Shown here: positions 40,461 to 51,300 of the stretch, piece by piece
Layout: each line of letters begins with the position of its first letter
How positions within the stretch are numbered: the stretch's first letter is position 1
Assembly (NCBI RefSeq): GCF_965638725.1
Contig: NC_134953.1
Location: 39,422,854-39,486,853, forward strand
Direction: 5' to 3'
Origin: Aptenodytes patagonicus
Lineage: Eukaryota > Chordata > Aves > Sphenisciformes > Spheniscidae
Length of the DNA: 64,000 nucleotides
Translations under genes and position numbers: made by a program
Notes under the pieces: generated by a model
Databases searched by the model: none
What the model saw: only the letters and a program-made list of their open reading frames with translations
What the model was told of the DNA's origin: nothing

Positions 40461-40480
40461 CTACGTGAGCTCGGTCACAG
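40461..40480 (+). promoter_or_regulatory. P4HA1: Putative hypoxia-response element with ancillary site
   Basis: Plus-strand CTACGTG at 40461-40467 is followed after eight bases by CACAG at 40476-40480. This has the core and spacing of the erythropoietin hypoxia enhancer (HIF-binding site plus HIF ancillary sequence). It lies about 60 bases upstream of the TATA box. P4HA1 is an established HIF-1 target in mammals. Function here is inferred. Confidence 0.6.
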
Positions 40481-40494
40481 CGGCGGCCGCCCCA

Positions 40495-40506
40495 CTGCGC
40501 AGGCGC
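40495..40506. promoter_or_regulatory. P4HA1: NRF1-type site CTGCGCAGGCGC
   Basis: A close match to the NRF1 half-palindrome (TGCGCAnGCGC), common in CpG-island promoters, about 100 bases upstream of the TATA box. Motif match only. Confidence 0.5.
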
Positions 40507-40520
40507 CGCCGCTGCCGCTC

Positions 40521-40526
40521 CACGTG
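40521..40526. promoter_or_regulatory. P4HA1: CACGTG E-box / second ACGTG core
   Basis: A palindromic CACGTG within ctccacgtgggcgc. It can serve USF/MYC-type factors or as a second HIF core (ACGTG) about 60 bases from the first. Motif match only. Confidence 0.45.
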
Positions 40527-40640
40527 GGCGCCCCGGGCGCGCGGCCCTCGGGGTTCCCCCCGCCGCCCTCCCAGGGAGCGCTGCCCCTGGTCGCCACCGG
40601 CAAGGAACACCCAAAGTGCGTGGGGTTCTTCTTTTTTTAA

Positions 40641-43600
40641 TCACAGAGGGGGGGGGAAGAAATTAGATGAAAATCGGAGCCTCCACCAGGACAATAAATC
40701 TGTGAGAAGTATTAAGCCAAAAGTGGCATCTTTGGAGTAAAAGCTCCCAGAAAAGGCCTAAAATGTCGGGAGCTGTGGGGAACACTGCCTGCAGCCCTGC
40801 CCGCCCCTCGCCCTGCTGCCAGGGTAGCTGAACCCTGCGGGACCGCGCCGCACCACTCCCGCCCCCGGCAGCATCCCTCTGCCCCCCCCCGCCCCCCCAC
40901 CCCCCGAGGAGACACGTTCTTGCTGGAGGGCAGAGCCTAAACCAGGGCCCCGCACTCCTGCCGAGGTCTCGCCAGCCCCAGCGAGGAGGGGATCGCTTCC
41001 GCAGCTCCCGGCTGACACTTCTGAATAGACATTCCCGTTGGCATTTGCTTTTTGACCACAACAGCGTGTTGTCAGTGATTCATGCTGGATGCACAATTTA
41101 GTACAATCTGCCCAGATTCTCGTTTCTGGAGCAGGCTGGCTAGCCAGCTCTCCTCTACTCGCACAGCTAACACTCAGTGAGTCTCGTCTTATTTATCTCT
41201 GACTGGTGCTTTAATTTCTATTGATAATTTTGATTCTAAACCAACCTTGCACCTCCCGCTCTCCAGCTGGTGTCATCTGCTATATTTCACAGCATACTTT
41301 CTGTTCCATCCTTGCCAGTAGCCAATACTTTTGTTAGTCTCCTCCTGCAAAGGAGGAGATGTTTCCAGGTTGACGATACTTTCATCAAGTGCCATTTCTG
41401 AAGCAGCCTCCTCTCCTTCCAGGGCTTTCATCTAAACTTTGCTAATCACAAAGGCATCTTGCAAGGCAGTATCAAAAGCTGTATCACAAAGTGTATCATC
41501 TCTCACCCCTCTCCGGCACTCAAGAGCTCTCGGCTATCACAGAAAGACATTAAGCTGTTTGGATGTGTCTTGCCATGACAGTTCTATGCTGACCGTTCTT
41601 TGTTTTCTAGGAGTTCATAACTATAAACTAGTTATTTTTGTTCTTGAACAAATAAACTAGTTATTTGTTCATTGTAGTTCCAGCAATTAAGTTAGAATCA
41701 GGGACACTCATAAGCCATTTTTCCTTTCTTTTTAGATGTGGGCTTCAAATAAAGAATCATCTCCATACTAGCCTAGCCAGCCTGTGATCTTCTTTCTTTT
41801 AAGACAGACTTTTTTGGCCACTCCTAGCTGGAAAGCTTTCACAACAACAGAGTGCCGGCAAAGACATAACAGGGGTCAAAATCCCCTTCTAACACACATT
41901 CTTCAGCAGGGTTACTTTCAATTGGCTTAAAACCATCTCATTCATAAGAGGTAACTGGACGTTGCAGCATGATCCATACCTAAGGTTTCTTCCCTATACC
42001 TAAACTGTTACCTCAGCTTCAACTCCCTTGGCAATGTCTTTTGAAGAGCAAACATCACAACATCAGGTGTTATGCCCCATTTTGGGGAAGACTATGAGAT
42101 ATGACATATCTCATATGAGAAACAAACAACAACATTAAGTGAATTGAGTCCTTTCTTGTCCAGATGTGGACACAGATGTGTCCACACAGCCAACTACACC
42201 ACCAGTACTGTGAGTGCTGCTGCACCAGAGCAGGAAGAAGGCCAGTTTTTAGAGGAACTATCCGTCAAAAAATAAGCCTTCCTTTCCTGTCGTTTTGGTT
42301 GTCTTCCAACAGAAATACAACTCCTACAACTAGCAGGAAACACTGGAATGATATCCAAGCTTCTAGCTGAGGCATCTAGTTAAAGCCCTGTTATCCAAAG
42401 AGTCCATAATATCTAGCCAGAGATTTAACAGCAGCTTCGAGAGATTTGGCAAAACCTCATGCACTGTAGAGGCATTCAGATTCTTTCTAGTGAGATTCAC
42501 TGCTTTCTCATCATCTTTGCACTATTCAGGTATTTTTAGAAAGTAAGGCAGACAGTGGAGAACAACAACAACAACAACAAGTTTATTAGCATGTTTAGTA
42601 GCGGGCTTGCTTGTGTTGGTCAGCATGGGGCTGAAGGCAAAGAAATTTCTGCTAAAAGGAGCCCAGGATTTTGGCATCTACCAAGCAGTCAAATCAAAGA
42701 GTTGTTTCCAATAGTCATGGCATCGTCTTGCTCCATGAATCTGCTTCTGACCCTTATCGGTGCTTTCTGCCGGTTAGGTAGAGAGTACTTAACTCATTTT
42801 CTCCTGCCTTCCTCAACTCTGGCATAGTCAATGATGTTCCAGTTGCATTAAAACACTGTTTGTAAATTACTCTATGCTGGACTTGTGCATTATCACCTGC
42901 TTTCAAATGCTGATGGGGTTGGGCAGCTTCAAGCAGGCCTTAGCAGAGCAATTTGTTTTGTGGGCACTTGTTAAGAAGCACTTACTATCTCTAAGAACGA
43001 GTGCAACAGGAACACTTCTTGAAAGAGAACCGCAGCAGAACAAGTGGCTTTCAGACTTTCTTTAGGATTTGCAGAGCCCTTTGTGTTTTCTAGCAGAAAC
43101 ACTGGCTCCTTTGTAGCAAGCACAAGCCTAACAACATGCTTCCTTTTCTAAGCAATCCTGTAGAAGCACTCCATAGGCCCTAAGCTGAAGGATACTAAAA
43201 GAAAGGTCCATCTAAAACAAGAATGAAGCACAAGAGGCCTCATAAGAACACAACTGTAGTAGCTCACACCAAAGCTCTCTTTTAACCCATGCTGCCTAGA
43301 ATACTATCATAGCCTCCAAACACTTTTAACTTAGGGATGTTCTCAGCGTGATGTGGTCTATGAGTATCTATTTAGTAACCCTCAACAGAGTTCTCTGTTA
43401 AGTATTTCTCCTCTCTTGAGCTAGAACTGTTTTGCATCCACAACATCCTTTACCTAGCAGTTGTGCCATCCCTCAGCCAGGGCATGGAAAACCACCTCCG
43501 TTTGTTCACTGGGAACGTGGCTCTGGCTAGTTAGACTTGATTAACCAGGTTCCTGCACAAGAAGAGACACAAAACAGTTGGTACCTATCCCTTAGGCAGG

Positions 43601-46500
43601 CTGAAGTACCAGAGCCTACCTCGTTCCTTGCGGTGGCTGTATTCCAAGTCTTTGATCATGCTTGTTGTCCTCTTTGAACCTTTTCCAGTTCTTCAGTATG
43701 CTTTTAGAGACAATGGGCCATAACCTGCATGCAGTGTTTAAGGCACAGGTGAGTCATCTTTATATCATACTGAGCTAGCTCACAGTACTGCTTAGCTTTT
43801 TAAAGTGTGTTAACAACTTAGGTTTACCCTTTGTAAAGAGATGAAGCCTCATCTAGTTTCACACACATTCATCACACGGTGCTTGTGTGTCAATGCTAGT
43901 CTGCTCCCAAAATGAAGTCATTACCTGCAGTCAAGAGGCTGGATCCTGTATCATCAGTTATTTTGTGCAGCGCAGCAAATCAGTGCCAGAGTTTGAGGAT
44001 CTTCCCTAACCAACAGCAGCAGGGAGGGGGAAAAGATAAAACACACACATGCTGCCCCAATTAGCTGAAATGAGCAAATCCTACTAAAATGTCATTTAGA
44101 TGTTAAGGTGCTTCCTCTACACCTGTGCAAGTGTTAGGAGCACAGAATGTAATCAGCAGTATCAGATTAGTTTCTGTCTTTCAAGGTCCCCACCCTGAGT
44201 ATGAGAAACTGTAGGAGTCCCTCATATACATAATATACACTACAAGTCTAACTTTAGAGCAAGGCCAGATTTGGTTAGTTTGCATCTAAAATTTAATGAT
44301 AGAGGGAAAGAGTACTCATTATCTTTCTCTTTAAAGAAGCGGTTTGTCTTTCTTTGGTCTCTTCCTAAAAAAGAAATATTTCTTTTACCAAGAGGTTTCT
44401 TGTGGCTTGACCATAAGTTTTCAATGCAACTTTGCTAGTTTTATGTATTTAAAGCAATTAACAGTTTTTTGCAAGGGCCAGCTGTTAGCAATTCTAATGC
44501 TTGTTTCTGCTTATTGGGGGCAGCTGGAAAGACACAAACCAGAACAGCAAGAAAAAGCAAGATTGCTAGTATAACCATTATTGGCCTAGAATTAAATTTT
44601 CCAGCCGCTTCCTTGGCTTGAAAAATCTTTCACCAACTGCTAATACAAATAATCATATTTTACAAACCCAGATTTAAAAAAAAAATCTTAGCAACACAGG
44701 GCCAAAGATTTGCCTATTTTGCAATCTTGTCCATATAAGAGATCACAAGTATTTGCTCCCACTGCTTGTGTCCTCCTTGCCTGCTCCTTTTGTTTGCTCT
44801 TCTTGCATCAGGATAGTCTCAGGGATTCACTTCCTCTGGTGGCCTGCCAAAGCTCAAATTAGTAAGCTACAGGAAGCTGTCAGAGATGCATTTGTATGGC
44901 CAGGCCTTCACTTCGCTCACAGGATCGTGTCTCGCATGGAGTACGGTATCTGCAGGGGACAAATAACAGTTTGTAGATGCAATTCACACAACTCGGAGCC
45001 CAGCTCAAAAATACTTACAAAGAAGCAACTCAGTGCCGAAGTGACACCTGATATTTGTGCTCCTTAAATAATTATGTGAATATATGGCGAGAAAGCTTCT
45101 GTTATTTCCAAAGTCATCTCCCCTGCTTATGTGCTGCAGAAATATTTAATTGGGCAATGTACAATCACAAGCAGGTGTACAGACCCTTGGAAAAGGCAGA
45201 AGGAATCTCTCATAGACTGCATGGCTTCCCACCGGTCAGACCAGTCACAGAAGTGACTCTAATCTTATTTTCTCTGCATATCTTTGCACAGCACAGAGGC
45301 CAGGTACACACGATTGGGCTAATCCATTATTTTTTTCAGCTGCGTATAGCAATGAGAGGCTACAGCACTGCACTGCCTTCAAAGGAGCCTTTGCACTGCA
45401 GCATAGTGCTCTGGCTTTTAATCCTTCACACGGATAGGGGTACACTTACCAAACGACCTATTGCTTTGGACTGAAGAAGGCTGAGAGGCTGTCCCAAGAC
45501 TTGAGGTCCAAAGTATCTCCCTCAACTGCTTCCTTCTAAAGCCAGCTCTTTTTGCAAGATCCATTTCTGGGGGCAGTTAGGGTCAATAAATCTGTTAGTT
45601 TGTTTTAATAGCAGGGTGGATACTTCCCTTAAAGATTATATTTCAATCCTTTATCTTATTAAGGGAAGATGTGTTTTGTCCATTAATCCAGTTAGCCTAG
45701 TGGATTAATAAGATTGGGCTTGCTCTGTTTCAGGAAGCACACAAATAGCAGTCAAGCATAATTAAACCTAAACTTTTAAGTAACGCTGGTAACAAGAGTG
45801 CAATTTCCCTGCATATTCTATTTATTATTTTTACAAGCTATGCCCTCAAATTACGTGATGTGAATTCTCAATTAGAACGTCTCAATTCCTGACCAAAAAG
45901 CAAAAGGCTGCCCTGAAAATATTTACTTTCATATGTTTATAAAATTCTCTTTTGCTAAATATAGGCAGGTAGGTTCCAGCCCAGAATAATGTTTTCAGTA
46001 CTTGAAAGGAATCTGTTTGTTGAGTTAAAGGCATGAAAAATATTTGTCATTATTCTGACATCTGTCTTGGCAAAGCACGCTTTCTAATCGGAGCTATTCA
46101 CTTGCAAATTCAACTGCGGTTTTGGGTGCTTGAACACTAAACAGCTCCGTCCTTTAGATATATACAGCTCTTGGCATATTTTCCTGTTTGAGGACATATG
46201 GTCCTTAACTTTAAACAATGCTCTTATATTACTGATACAAAAAACAGAGAAGCTGGGGGGGGGAAGAAAAAAAAAAAGAGAAAGAAACTAACAGGAACAA
46301 CCTCCTCTGCTAAGAACAGCTCAAATTACTGCAGCAGCATTGTTCTGGTAATAACTTCTGCTTGGCAAAATACAGCATGTGGATTTCTGATAGAATGAAG
46401 CAGGTGTGGGGGGAGAAAGTTTACTCTCAGGCAGCCTCACTAACTCCGGGAGTTAATCAAAATCCAGAGCAGTCAGTCAGCCATCTAGCTTTGCCACGGG
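40641..46500. other. Intergenic region between P4HA1 and NUDT13
   Basis: About 5.9 kb between two divergent promoters. I see no exon, RNA gene or CR1 copy that I can recognise. It holds an (AAC)n run at about 42562-42581, a 23-bp palindrome at 42093-42115 and a short tandem repeat at 41623-41666. Chance open frames up to 139 codons (45055-45474) have no recognisable domain. Confidence 0.7.
42562..42581. repeat. (AAC)n microsatellite
   Basis: About six tandem copies of AAC on the plus strand in intergenic DNA. Confidence 0.85.
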
Positions 46501-46521
46501 CTTGCGAGCAGCCTGTGCAGA

Positions 46522-46536
46522 ACTACATTTCCCAGC
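46522..46536 (+). promoter_or_regulatory. NUDT13: ZNF143/THAP11-type promoter motif of NUDT13
   Basis: The sequence ACTACATTTCCCAGC differs at one position from ACTACAATTCCCAGC, a motif strongly enriched at vertebrate promoters and bound by ZNF143/THAP11. It sits about 150 bases upstream of a strong GTAAGT donor, in a locally GC-richer stretch with no TATA box. Confidence 0.6.
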
Positions 46537-46559
46537 GCTCCCAGTGGGGGAAGAGCGAC

Positions 46560-46684
46560 TCAGACCCACTAAGACAGCTGCTCCGCTGTTTGCTGTAGGA
46601 GCAGTGCTTCTAACCGAGGTCAACGTGGGACTCTCGTAGCTGATCCCTGCTGCTGGAGACAGCACTCCTTCTGCACAGAGCGCA
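46560..46684 (+). other. NUDT13: Probable NUDT13 non-coding first exon
   Basis: A strong donor (GCGCA|GTAAGT) ends at 46684, downstream of the ZNF143-type motif. It would splice to the acceptor at 48243, 29 bases before the start codon. The start of the exon is a guess and the assignment needs transcript support. Confidence 0.45.
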
Positions 46685-48272
46685 GTAAGTGGGGAAAACG
46701 TGTGGGGAATGCAGGCTTAGATCCACCTCCTGCCGGCTGTACAGCGCAGGTGAGATTTGCAGGCAAGACAGGGGAGTTTGGGCTGGCCTCCCGAGATCAA
46801 GTTTTTACTGTCTCCAACTTTTCAGTGATCCTAACCAAAATCTGGCATTGTGGTTCCTAGGAAGGAAGGGGTTAAACGCCTGCATACATTGCATTTCATC
46901 GTTCCAGGTACAAGCTATTCCTCTTGTCCCCAGCTGGTCACATCCCGCTGCTCATTCCAGAGCAAAGTGCAGAGCTGTTTGTAAACGCCTCAATTCGGTG
47001 CTGGCTGCTGTGCTGGAGATTTTCCCATGCCAGGCTATACGAGACGTGGGGGTGGAGAAGTGGCGGACACGTAATCGTCGCACCACAAAAGTGTTTCAGA
47101 CACGGTCTCTGCGACAGTCACCATCCTCGCATGTGTCTGCCAAGCCTGTCGGCAGCATGCCGAGTTCCCACTGCTGCAGCTGAAGTGCCAAGCAGGGATG
47201 CTGATGCTCCCCCCAGTAGCTTCCACAGCAGGCTTGGCTCCCCCGTCTCCCCGGGGACCATCCCAGTGAAGACCACCCTCAGCCGAGACAGTGGGAAAGA
47301 GGGATCCGGGGCAGAGATGTCAGAAGCCGCAAGGCAAAGCCTCCATGCCACTGGCTACAGAAACTGCCTCCACATACAGATAGGAGCCTCTGCTCAGGCA
47401 CCACTCAGGCTCAGGAGCCATCACTGACCTTTACCGAAAGGAAGGACTCACAGACTCTTCTTTGGCACTGCTTATGTGTCTGTAAATTGAAGCAAACATA
47501 ACTTCTTCCGTAAAGGGCTTTGAGTTCTATGGTTGAAAAGCGAAATATTCAAAATAATCGTTAAGGATTATGAATCATAGTTCATTTTTGTTTCAGATGA
47601 ATGCTAGAGATGGTAGCATTTCTGGCTGTTTTCTGAAATCCTGAAGCTGAGTTCAAACTGCAGTCTCTGACTGCCTGAGCTGAAAATGTGGTAGGATCCT
47701 TTGGCACAAAAAAACATTCATAGCTGGAGATGATCCAATTCAGCTGCAACTGCTGTCTCTCGTCTAACTCGGGGAATTCTCTTCCGCAGCTGATATTTTG
47801 TCTTTCATTCTCTTCTGGCATCAGTGCCTTTCCCACAGATCTACTGTGCGCTGCAATAGGATGTTCAGTTGGATTGAGGCCATTACAACTGTGTAGGAAA
47901 CAAACAAGAGAGCAGCCACCTTCACTGCTCTTTTCCCCAGGGATACAGGAGTTTAGGACAGGAACGTTGAACCTAGTCTTATAGCAATTTCTGTAAGACC
48001 TTCTGTGCACACTCATAGATGGAAACAAACTGAGGTATCTTTAAATAGTCTTAAAAATTGCCTGAAACTGGGTTTGATGTGTGACTAGAGACTAAGACCA
48101 AAGTAATAATTTTAGAAAGCAGATGCCAGCATTCTGCAGACTCTGTGACGGGGAGATTTCTGGTAGCAGTGGGTTATCGCACCTTTTAAATCAAACTTAA
48201 CTTTGTAGGGCCGCTGTGTTATATTCTATGCTTCTCTTTTTAGGCAGAGACAGCTACCTGTAGGTGTTGGTT

Positions 48273-48355
48273 ATGGCTGCGATTTATCAAGCAGTGTATA
48301 GAAGAGCTTCCTCTCTCTTCTGCAGGTTACACTCTACCTATGTTAGAAAAATGAG
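48273..48355 (+). CDS. NUDT13: NUDT13 coding exon 1
   Basis: The exon starts at ATG 48273 and reads [20 protein letters not shown] then S-T-Y-V-R-K-M. The S-T-Y-V-x-K-x-R segment matches the mammalian protein. It is arginine-rich without acidic residues, as expected for a mitochondrial presequence. The acceptor is at 48242-48243 and the donor GTAAG follows 48355. It ends with two bases of an arginine codon. Confidence 0.9.
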
Positions 48356-51300
48356 GTAAGTTCTCATCTGATTCTTGTGTACAGTGAGAAGACCAGAGTT
48401 TGGGACTCCTGTGCCACTGTCACAAGCAGCCCTACCTAAATCTAACTCAGGGGTTAATCTTTCAACAGTTCCGCAATAATATAGTAATGCTATGTGAGCT
48501 CTGTAAATGATAACAGTCAAAATCTCTCCACTCCCTCCACCACTGATAAGAACTGGTTCTCTCAAGCTGAAGGTCTGTTAATGAATGCCTATGCTTGCTG
48601 TCCTAGCTAATGATCTCTTAAAAGACAAGCCAGACTTGAAGTGATGCTGCTCACCTTGTTTTAAATACTACTTCAAATAGTCTGAAAGAAACACATCCTG
48701 ACACCCTTTTTCCAATGATTGCTTTTCCTAACCCAGGCCCCGGCCAGCTGGGCCCTAAGACTTCAGCTTGGTCTTTACCCCTCACATCAGTGTGACAGGT
48801 AGAATGTACCCTGCAGTGATGCATGTAGCCTGATATTCAACATCTGCAGTGCTCAGTAGCCTTGCCAAACAGGACTTGGACCCATCCAGATTGGGGGGAT
48901 AAAAGGGAAGATCAAGGTTTCCTGCATGCAAATGACCCTGTCTATAAAGCAGGCCTCTTGAATTAAGAGACTAGGTTACTGATCTTCTCAGATGTCCAAG
49001 ACTTGAGGCTACTTATGTGGTAGTAAGAATTGCAATATTTTCTGCCACACGGCACCTTCGCTAGAGGCTACAGCCCACCAGAGAGTAGACTCCGCTGTCG
49101 AAAACTCTAGAAGCATGTGGAATACATAAAATCTGTACTGTCCGTTCAGGCCCCCTTCTCTGTGCAAAATAAATGCATCCAAATAAGCATAACACAGGTA
49201 ATCTCAACATGATCTTGAATTCATCTTCCCAATTCTTTTCTCACTGCAGATACTTAAATGAGCTAAAGGAAGATGATAGCCTTTGTAGACAAGCCCAGAC
49301 CTCAGGAACTTTCTACCTCTTTCACAATCTCTCCCCCTTCCTGCAGAAAGTTGGGAAGAAATATTTGGTACCACAGCTCAGTGCAGCAGGTAAGCAGGCG
49401 TCCAGAAAGAAACACCTCCTGGATCACACAGCTGAAATGATACAGAGTCATTTGCAATAAGCAACCCCTTACATGGGTGTTGAAAATCTATCAAGATTTT
49501 TGGTGCATGAACATCCTGCAGGATGATCGGTGCAGGAACATCCTGCTATATACAGCACACTATTTGTAAACAATCAAAGACGATTTAGCATTAAAACCTT
49601 GGCAAGCTCATGCTCTTCACACACATACGGTATCAACATATACCTGATCTGTTTTGAGATGATCAGTTTTAAACATTTGGGACCATGCCTTTTGAAGAGA
49701 AAGGGCTGGCAGGAAAACAAGCAAGGTCTAACTGACAAAGGTCATTTGGCGTAACGCAGGAAAAGTTTTCTTTGAGAGAAAGGTATTGGCTGGTGTCAGA
49801 CAGAAACAGAATGGACAGCTGCTCCCCAAGCATTAAAACATTTGCATCTTTAGCTTGACATGGTCAAAACTTCCAACAGCTAGGAGGAAAGCCAGACTTT
49901 TGGTCTCCATCCAGGTGAGACCACTTGTCTGGTCCCCTCTCTCACGTGAGCACCCTGCCTTGAGCCAAGATTGCATGTGCCTTGAAGATCCAGAGAGAGC
50001 ATCATGGTTGTATGAATTTGCTTTCATCACACCTTTTTCTTCCCCTTTCCCCTGCTTTTTAGAGATGAAAAGGATCCTGGAGAAATTCAAAGAGACTGAA
50101 CAGTGGATAGAGAAGTCGGTGCTGATCAGTTGTTCAGACGAGCACGTACCACACTTTGCCCTGGATTTAGGTTGGGATGACTCCTCTTCCATCTGTGTCA
50201 GCATCACATTTGATGCACTGAGATGAAGATGCTGCCTAGGCAGCATCCCTAGTCCTTGCTGGGTTAACATTTACTGCCAAAGAGGACTCAGTTGAGTCTC
50301 TGTAGGAGCTGTTGTGAGCGTGGCAGGTCAGGGCCACCGAACTGCACTGCTGTTCCCGTGTGTGTGTTAGTAAAGGTGGGCTGTTGGCAGGTCACTTAAC
50401 ATTTGGGAATATTACCATGGATGTGATGTCACTTCCACGGGAACTTCCAGAAATTGTATACCGGAACAATGAAGGGCATAAAGTTGGGATAATAACTGTA
50501 ATTCATGAGATCAAAGATTTTCTGTTGTTGTTGTTTTTAAACAGGAGCCTTGCAGAAATCAGTCATTGAGTCTGAACTCAAGGGATCGTTTACTGACTTA
50601 CGAAAGGCTCTCTTCATAGTGGATGGGAAAGATTCTCCTTTGCTGGCTTCGGTATTGTACAGGATTTTTTACTTTAAGAAGTTGCGATTTCTAACATCAA
50701 CCCTTCTCCTTGTCTCCCATATTGTTTTGTGATTTAATACGTATTGTGGAAGTACCTACTGTACATTTTCAGTGACCTAAGTACAAAACCACAATAAATT
50801 ACAGCAATTTTCCCAAATTTGTGATCCCAAGAGCAAGCTGCAACGGAAAGAGAAACAGACAAGTGGCTTAAAAATGACAGCAGTAATTAGCCATTTAGCA
50901 TCAACCTGCTGTATGTCCAGTGTGAAACATACTGATCTTATCAGTAGTCACAGCAATCTCAGTTTGTCCTCAGCTTAACAACTGTCAGGCACTAGTGTTC
51001 TGTATCTTCTAGGCAAACTGAATTTCACAGACCTTCTCTCAGAGCTGCTCTTTTAAAACTACTCACTTATAAGCTGTTACTCTGCAGATGCCTTATGTTT
51101 GGAAGTCCTAAGAAAAGACCTGTGTGTGCAAATCAGCTGTCCTGACCCATAAGTAGAAATAGCTCATGTTTCTTTTCCTGCTCTATAATGTTTCCTGCTC
51201 TATAATGTTTGTGGTTAGGCTTAGGCTATTTTTCAAGAAGGTATTCAGGGTTGGAGACTCCTTAGAATAGTTCATTTCTCATTACTACTCCCATTATATC

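Larger units (their letters stand above)
39640..40640. promoter_or_regulatory. P4HA1: CpG island of the P4HA1 promoter
   Basis: About 1 kb of very GC- and CpG-rich sequence, in sharp contrast with the AT-rich surroundings. It spans the non-coding first exon and the TATA element. Long open frames in it (up to 241 codons on the minus strand) follow from low stop-codon frequency in GC-rich DNA and have no recognisable domain. Confidence 0.9.

Noticed and set aside
46689-47427. Two overlapping plus-strand frames of 164 and 167 codons
   Set aside because: They lie in the predicted first intron of NUDT13, have no recognisable motifs, and neighbour a strong donor at 46684. Chance frames in GC-rich DNA.
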